Part shown: in pieces, positions 60,149 through 64,000 of the stretch
How positions within the stretch are numbered: position 1 is the first letter of the stretch
How the letters are laid out: the number at the start of each line of letters is the position of its first letter
Source: Catellatospora tritici
GTDB taxonomy: Bacteria; Actinomycetota; Actinomycetes; Mycobacteriales; Micromonosporaceae
Length of the DNA stretch: 64,000 nucleotides
Reading direction: 5' to 3'
Assembly (NCBI RefSeq): GCF_019083965.1
Contig: NZ_JAHRCY010000033.1
Location: 20,197-84,196, forward strand
Notes under the pieces: generated by a model
Database searches by the model: none
Seen by the model: only the letters and a program-made list of their open reading frames with translations
Told to the model about the DNA's origin: nothing
Translations under genes and position numbers: made by a program

Positions 60149-60210
60149 CGCAGTTTCGGGGAAAGTGCAGATATGTAGTCCAAGATTCCGACAGTTTCCC
60201 CGGAACTGCT
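60149..60210. repeat. 62-bp inverted-repeat element, copy C
   Basis: Begins CGCAGTTTCGGGGAAAGTGC and ends TTTCCCCGGAACTGCT, the same length and layout as copies A and B, with CCAAGATTCC in the interior as in copy B. It is preceded by a GGTTC simple repeat (60130-60149). Confidence 0.75.
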
Positions 60211-60419
60211 GCGGAGCGTGATCTCGATGACGGTACGGAGGGGGGTAAAAAGGATTAATCGCGCGGGGTGAATGGGACGGGCGGCGCAGTGGGGGGAGAG
60301 TCGGGCGGTGGGCGAGGTGGCTCGGTATACGCTCCGTGTTGGCAATGCATACACAAAGTAAAAAAATCTTGGGTTTGCCCTGGACGGTGGCCTGTTCTGC
60401 GACGTAGCGTGATCGGCAG

Positions 60420-60626
60420 GCACAAAGCTCGAGGAAAGCCCGGAGCTCGAACAACGTTTGGGGGTCCCGAAGGGCGAGGCCCGGCCGAAAGCTCTTTCGG
60501 CTGGTGGCGCCGAGTGGAGTGCCCGGGGGATGGGTGGCATGCCGTTGGGGGACGGCACCACCCGAACAGATGGTGGCCGGTGGCGGCGCTAACGGGGGTG
60601 AGCGCCGCCGCCGGGCCACCTTTTTT
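60420..60626 (+). ncRNA. Probable structured non-coding RNA
   Basis: The 60240-60660 stretch has no plausible reading frame but is full of hairpins. They are AGCTC/GAGCT (60427-60447), GCCGAAA/TTTCGGC (60484-60500), a long imperfect stem GGGTGGCATGCCGT/ACGGCACCACCC with a GGGGG loop (60532-60563), and the terminator at 60572-60626. Upstream lies an AT-rich, promoter-like stretch with AAAAAAA at about 60360. Neither flanking gene reads on this strand. The RNA start is not determined; 60420 is a working estimate. If transcribed from the other strand the hairpin loops would be C-rich, recalling the 6C class, but they have five rather than six Cs. I do not assign a family. Confidence 0.5.
60572..60626 (+). 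terminator. Strong intrinsic terminator with T6 tract
   Basis: GGTGGCCGGTGGCGGCGCT pairs with AGCGCCGCCGCCGGGCCACC (one extra base and one wobble) around a 10-nt loop, directly followed by TTTTTT. T-tracts this clear are rare in this DNA. Confidence 0.85.
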
Positions 60627-60667
60627 CGTACCCCACAAAGCCCCTCATCCACCCGCTCCGCGAGGAA

Positions 60668-60715
60668 AGGAAGGGCACCTTCTTATCGCTTGCGTAGAGG
60701 AAGGGCACCTTCTTA
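60668..60715. repeat. Direct repeat of AGGAAGGGCACCTTCTTA, 2 copies
   Basis: Exact 18-bp copies at 60668 and 60698, 30 bp apart. The 16-bp core is also the stem of the terminator at 53036-53083, so four copies of the core exist in the window. Confidence 0.9.
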
Positions 60716-60786
60716 ACCCTGTGGCCGTCCTTGACCCTGCGGCCGTCCGTGACCCTGCGGCCGTCCTTGACCCTGCGGCCGGCGGG
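60715..60786. repeat. 18-bp tandem repeat after pyrE, 4 copies
   Basis: Units close to GACCCTGCGGCCGTCCTT begin at 60715, 60733, 60751 and 60769; the last is partial. It ends 7 bp from the pyrE stop, so it lies in the pyrE 3' region. Confidence 0.9.
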
Positions 60787-60792
60787 CGGTCG

Positions 60793-61353
60793 TCAGTGGT
60801 GGGCCGCGTCGAGGTCGGTGTGGGTGAGGTCGAGGTCGGTGCGGGTGAGCAGGGGGTGCAGGGCGATGCCGTGTTCGGCCAGGGCCGCCGTGCCGCCCTC
60901 CTCGCGGTCGAGCACGCAGACCGCGTGCTCGATCACCGCACCCAGCTCGCGCAACTGGCCCGTCGAGATGACGATCTGGCCGCCCGACGTGACCACGTCC
61001 TCGACGACCGTCACCCGCCGCCCCGCGACGTCCGCGCCCTCGGCCAGCCGCGCGGTGCCGTACGCCTTGGCGGTCTTGCGGACGAACGCGCACGGCAGGC
61101 CGGTGTGGCGCCCAAGTGCGGTGACCACGGCGATACCGCCCATCTCCAGCCCGGCCAGGACCTCGGTGTCCGCGGGCACCAGGGCGGCCAACTGCCCGGC
61201 CAGCGCGTCCAGCAGCACCGGGTCGGCCTCGAAGCGATACTTGTCGAAGTATTCGGTCGCGGTGCGCCCGGACCGCAGCAGGAACTCGCCCCGCAGGCGG
61301 CAGCGGCGGTCGACAGCGGCGGCCAGCTCGTCACGATTCACATAGATCATCAT
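60793..61353 (-). CDS. pyrE: Orotate phosphoribosyltransferase
   Basis: 186 aa; ATG 61353 or 61350. The PRPP-binding loop is RVTVVEDVVTSGGQI, with the upstream LAGLEMGGIAVVTALG and CAFVRKTAKAYGTARLAEG flexible-loop region bearing the conserved Lys. It converts orotate and PRPP to OMP in pyrimidine synthesis. The C-terminus is slightly extended with a repetitive TDLDLTHTDLDAAHH. It is not beside other pyr genes, as is common in actinomycetes. Confidence 0.9.
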   Translation of the reverse strand: MMIYVNRDELAAAVDRRCRLRGEFLLRSGRTATEYFDKYRFEADPVLLDALAGQLAALVPADTEVLAGLEMGGIAVVTALGRHTGLPCAFVRKTAKAYGTARLAEGADVAGRRVTVVEDVVTSGGQIVISTGQLRELGAVIEHAVCVLDREEGGTAALAEHGIALHPLLTRTDLDLTHTDLDAAHH

Positions 61354-61413
61354 GCCACCATCCGGCGCGGTACCGGCCCGAGGGCCCAGCGTCGGTGCGC
61401 ACACTGGGTCCGA

Positions 61414-61983
61414 TCAGGATGCGGGTGAGTCTTCGGAGCAGGTGCTGCCGCTGGAGCGCAGGCCGAGCGCGGCCCGCACCGCGTTGGCGGCATCGCCGTC
61501 GCAGACCGGGTCGAGGTTCTCGGACAGGGCGTAGAAGCGGGTTCGGGTCGGGGCGTGCGCGAGGTCGAACCAGCTCCGGCGGTTGGTCGCCTTCGCGGCC
61601 AGGAGGATCTCGACCTCCTTTCGTACCGTCGGCGGCCAGTTCGTACCGGCCAGCGCGGCAGCCTCGGCGTCGGCGGCCTCAAGGAAGGTCTTGGCCGCTT
61701 CCTGCAGCTCCCGCCAGTCGATGCCGGAGTCCTTCTCGGCCGCCTCGTCGACCCGCTCCCAGAAGGTCGTCATCGCCGCGTTGTAACCGTCGGCGATCTC
61801 CAGGTACCGCTTCGCGGCCGCCTCGGGGGTCAGCGGTTCGCCGGTCGGGCTGGGCAGTACCGGCGCCGTGTACGCGGGCGGGGACGAAGCGGCTCCCGAG
61901 TCCGGCGGATTCGCGAGAGAGCAGCCGAGGGTGGACAGGGCGAGCGCGGCGGCGGCGAGCACGAGGGCGATACGGCGGGTCAC
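61414..61983 (-). CDS. Putative lipoprotein
   Basis: 189 aa from GTG 61981-61983. Signal peptide MTRRIALVLAAAALALSTLGC with lipobox STLGC (Cys21) predicts a lipid-anchored extracytoplasmic protein. The mature part starts with a Pro/Ser linker, then is mainly helical (EAAAKRYLEIADGYNAAMTTFWERVDEAA) with two further Cys late (VCDGD, TCSED). No enzyme motif. Some actinobacterial proteins with this helical layout are of unknown role. Confidence 0.78.
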   Translation of the reverse strand: MTRRIALVLAAAALALSTLGCSLANPPDSGAASSPPAYTAPVLPSPTGEPLTPEAAAKRYLEIADGYNAAMTTFWERVDEAAEKDSGIDWRELQEAAKTFLEAADAEAAALAGTNWPPTVRKEVEILLAAKATNRRSWFDLAHAPTRTRFYALSENLDPVCDGDAANAVRAALGLRSSGSTCSEDSPAS

Positions 61984-62145
61984 AAGGGCCAGAGGTTAGG
62001 CCGTCCGGCCGTGCGAGGCCGTCCCACGGCCGAGGTCGTGATCATTTTGTTGCCTGCCAGGCCCGGCTGGATCTGCTCCGGGCCGCCGGCAGCGCCCGGA
62101 CGGGGCACCGGCGCGTAGGTTGGGGGCGGACGAGAGGAGCGCGGG

Positions 62146-62655
62146 ATGCGCGAGACGATCACGGCGCGGCGCGGCGGTCCCGACGATATCCCGGCTGTGT
62201 TGAGCCTGCTGGATGTGGCGGTGGAGTGGCTGGTGGCGCAGGGGCGCACCGGCCAGTGGGGCACCGGGCCACAGTCCACGAGCCCACGGCGGCTGGCCCA
62301 GGCCGAGCAGTGGGCGCGAGCCGAGGGCTTCTGGATCGCCGAGACCGGCGGCGTCGTGGTCGGCGCGCTCGTGGTCGGCCTGCCCGCCGACTTCGCCCCG
62401 GCACCGTCCGAACCCGACCTGTACGTCAACCTGCTCGTCGCCGACCGCCGCCGCCCCGGCCAGGGCATCGGCGCATTCCTGCTCGACCATGCCCGTGCCC
62501 TGGCCCGCGCCGCCGGCATCGGCCTGCTCCGGCTCGACTGCCACGACGCGGGCGATCGCGCGCTGGTCCACTACTACGAGCGGCAAGGGTTCACCGCGAC
62601 CCATCCGCTGACCTTCGGCGAGTGGACGGGCCGCGTCCTGGAGCAGCGGCTCTAG
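62146..62655 (+). CDS. GNAT-family N-acetyltransferase
   Basis: 169 aa from ATG 62146 with GAGAGGAGCG upstream. Motif A is VNLLVADRRRPGQGIGAFLLDHARALARAAG (the RxxGxG/A loop appears as RRPGQGIG), followed by LRLDCHDAGDRALVHYYERQGF. It transfers acetyl from acetyl-CoA to an unknown amine. Its TAG stop is shared on the other strand with the convergent hydrolase in CTAG (62652-62655). Confidence 0.88.
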   Translation: MRETITARRGGPDDIPAVLSLLDVAVEWLVAQGRTGQWGTGPQSTSPRRLAQAEQWARAEGFWIAETGGVVVGALVVGLPADFAPAPSEPDLYVNLLVADRRRPGQGIGAFLLDHARALARAAGIGLLRLDCHDAGDRALVHYYERQGFTATHPLTFGEWTGRVLEQRL

Positions 62656-63404
62656 CCGCGCAGGAACTCCAGCAGCAGCGGGTTCAGCGCCGCCGGGTCC
62701 TCGAGGTTGGGCAGGTGGCCGGCCCAGTCGAGCACGGTGTGCCGCGCGCCCGGGATGTGCGCGGCCAGGTGCTCGGCGGTCTGGGTGAAGAAGTCCAGGT
62801 CGTGGGCGCCGGAGACGACCAGCGTACGGGCCGTGACTGCGCCGAGGTCGTGGTCCTGATCGGACCTGCCCACATCGGCGCCGCCGAGCTGCACCTCGAA
62901 GTTGTGCAGCTGCATCGCGGTCACGCGCTCGCGGGTGGCCGCGTCGGCGCGCGGGCCGACGAAGGTGGCCACGTTCAGCGCGGCCGCCCCGGCCAGGTCA
63001 CCGTCCTCGACCAGCTTCTCCTCCTGCTCGGCGAAGGCGGCGATGGCGTCGGTGGGCGTCTGGTCGCGCCGCGCGGCGCACAGCAGGGCCAGCGTCGTCA
63101 CCCGGTGCGGCCACCGGGCGGCGATCTCCTGCGCAACGCGGCCGCCATACGACGCGCCGACCAGGGCGAACCGCTCGATGCCAGACGCGTCGAGCAGGGC
63201 GAGCACATCCTCGGCGTTGTTGTACGGCCCGGCCGGGTACGGCGTGTCACCGAATCCGCGGAAGTCGGCGCGCAGCACCCGGTAACCGGCAGCCAGCAGC
63301 GGTTCGCGCTGCGGCTCCCACATCCGGCGATCGCACACCGAGGAGTGCAGCAGCACCACCGTCTCCGCGTCCACCGGTCCTTCAAGATCATGAGCAAGAA
63401 GCAT
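62652..63404 (-). CDS. Alpha/beta hydrolase
   Basis: 250 aa. Nucleophile elbow GASYGG (Ser), oxyanion-region HSSVCDRRMWEPQ, acid Asp in VVSGAHDLDFF and catalytic His near WAGHLPNLEDP. The cap is short. The family covers esterases, lactonases, haloperoxidases and C-C hydrolases; the substrate is unknown. Stops overlap by 4 bp with the GNAT gene. Confidence 0.87.
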   Translation of the reverse strand: MLLAHDLEGPVDAETVVLLHSSVCDRRMWEPQREPLLAAGYRVLRADFRGFGDTPYPAGPYNNAEDVLALLDASGIERFALVGASYGGRVAQEIAARWPHRVTTLALLCAARRDQTPTDAIAAFAEQEEKLVEDGDLAGAAALNVATFVGPRADAATRERVTAMQLHNFEVQLGGADVGRSDQDHDLGAVTARTLVVSGAHDLDFFTQTAEHLAAHIPGARHTVLDWAGHLPNLEDPAALNPLLLEFLRG

Positions 63405-63751
63405 GTCGGGGAGCCTACCGCCTGCTCCGCTGCGGTCCGGCTCGCTTTCGCCACGGGCACAAGCACCCTCGATCGGACCCGCCTCGACCGCCTTGCCGCG
63501 GCATTGCGACTTTCCGCACGTGGAACGCCGGATCAGCGGCCGAAACTTCTTCCGGCGATGAGGGGGTGACCCACGAACTGTGATCTTCGACCTGGTCGCA
63601 GGTGGTGATCGTTCGGTGGGGCGGGCGGCGGGCTCTCGCGCGACGCGGCTGCAGTGTTTTGACCGGTGACCGTGATCTTTGTGGGTGCTGTTGCGGGTGC
63701 CGTCGTGGGTGATCGTCGTTTCCGGTCAGAATCCGGGTTTTCGGCCATGGC

Positions 63752-63873
63752 CTGTGCAGCGAAGTGACCGGAGATCGCGATCTTCGGGGCTGTTCCGGTC
63801 GATGATCGCTGTCGTCGGTCAAAAGGGCGCTGTGCAGCCGAGATAGTGACCGAAGACGGCGATCATCGTTACG
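63752..63873. repeat. Dispersed repeat flank, right copy
   Basis: About 122 bp matching 3411-3530 in order and orientation. Weaker related segments such as GCAGTGTTTTGACCGGTGACC occur just upstream (63650-63720), suggesting older tandem copies. No gene is seen in 63405-64000. Confidence 0.8.
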
Positions 63874-64000
63874 CGCCAGCCGCCAGCCGCCAGCCGCCAG
63901 CCGCCAGCCGCCAGCCGCCAGCCGCCAGCCGCCAGCCGCCAGCCGCCAGCCGCCAGCCGCCAGCCGCCAGCCGCCAGCCGCCAGCCGCCAGCCGCCAGCC
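63874..64000. repeat. Heptanucleotide minisatellite (CGCCAGC)n, right array
   Basis: Eighteen perfect tandem CGCCAGC units up to the window edge, where the array continues. The same unit and the same left-hand flank are found at 3531-3613. Confidence 0.95.

Noticed and set aside
60355..60400. GEMM c-di-GMP riboswitch on the minus strand
   Set aside because: Only an isolated GGGCAAACC-like string is present; the second conserved GACGCAAAGCC half is missing.
60240..60660. RNase P RNA or tmRNA
   Set aside because: GAGGAAAGCCCGG recalls the RNase P P4 strand, but the conserved ACAGAA partner, expected length and other core elements are missing; no tRNA-like end for tmRNA.
60240..60660. 6C RNA on the minus strand or Ms1-like RNA
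   Set aside because: Loops have five C and the known genomic context (ssd/tad neighbourhood) is absent; not enough to name a family.
3411..64000. attL/attR of an integrated element
   Set aside because: The homologous blocks end in minisatellites, no integrase or excisionase gene lies between, and the content is mixed chromosomal.

Overview
The window is about 64 kb of very GC-rich DNA with strong third-position GC bias, frequent GTG starts and tightly coupled genes (ATGA or GTGA overlaps). Gene content (an ECF sigma factor with a membrane partner, roadblock/DUF4388 proteins, a SARP regulator with a type II polyketide synthase, large secreted carbohydrate-active enzymes) points to a filamentous actinomycete, most likely a Micromonosporaceae-type organism. 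That family assignment is inference; no rRNA or tRNA gene was seen.

Layout. 0-5 kb: 3' end of an FAD oxidoreductase, a hypothetical protein, an ECF sigma/membrane-protein pair, and a two-gene split RibD. 5-17.7 kb: secreted or small housekeeping genes (phosphodiester glycosidase/metallophosphoesterase fusion, DUF899, phosphotransferase, GH3 lipoprotein, GH87-like glucanase), then a roadblock/DUF4388 island. 17.8-19.7 kb: multicopper oxidase. 19.9-33.1 kb: a compact aromatic type II polyketide cluster. KS-alpha and CLF run leftward beside a leftward SARP gene. The rightward operon encodes a two-domain aromatase/cyclase, acyl-CoA ligase, ABM monooxygenase, ACP, a fused AccD-AccA carboxyltransferase, BCCP, biotin carboxylase, FAD monooxygenase, metal-dependent cyclase and a SnoaL-like protein. 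No ketoreductase, phosphopantetheinyl transferase or exporter was found between the cluster's ends, both of which carry an inverted-repeat element with an identical 18-bp arm. 33-44.5 kb: DUF234 ATPase behind a perfect 28-bp palindrome, Eis-like acetyltransferase, M4 metalloprotease, hypothetical proteins, phosphotransferase, MFS exporter.

44.6-50 kb: a five-gene translationally coupled operon matching the uncharacterised STM4015-4014-4013-4012-4011 families (LRR protein, ATP-grasp-like protein, phosphatase/sulfatase-like hydrolase and two radical SAM enzymes), facing a DUF6745 pair. 51.5-64 kb: beta-propeller protein with a duplicated C-terminal remnant, a divergent MFS/WYL-regulator pair around a 47-bp palindrome, ADP-ribosylglycohydrolase, a second MFS, small exported or membrane proteins, phosphotransferase, a probable non-coding RNA with a strong terminator, pyrE, lipoprotein, GNAT and an alpha/beta hydrolase.

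The intergenic DNA is rich in repeats: three copies of a 62-bp inverted-repeat element, short tandem repeats at or just beyond gene ends (several spanning the stop codon), and a homologous block ending in a 7-bp minisatellite near both ends of the window.
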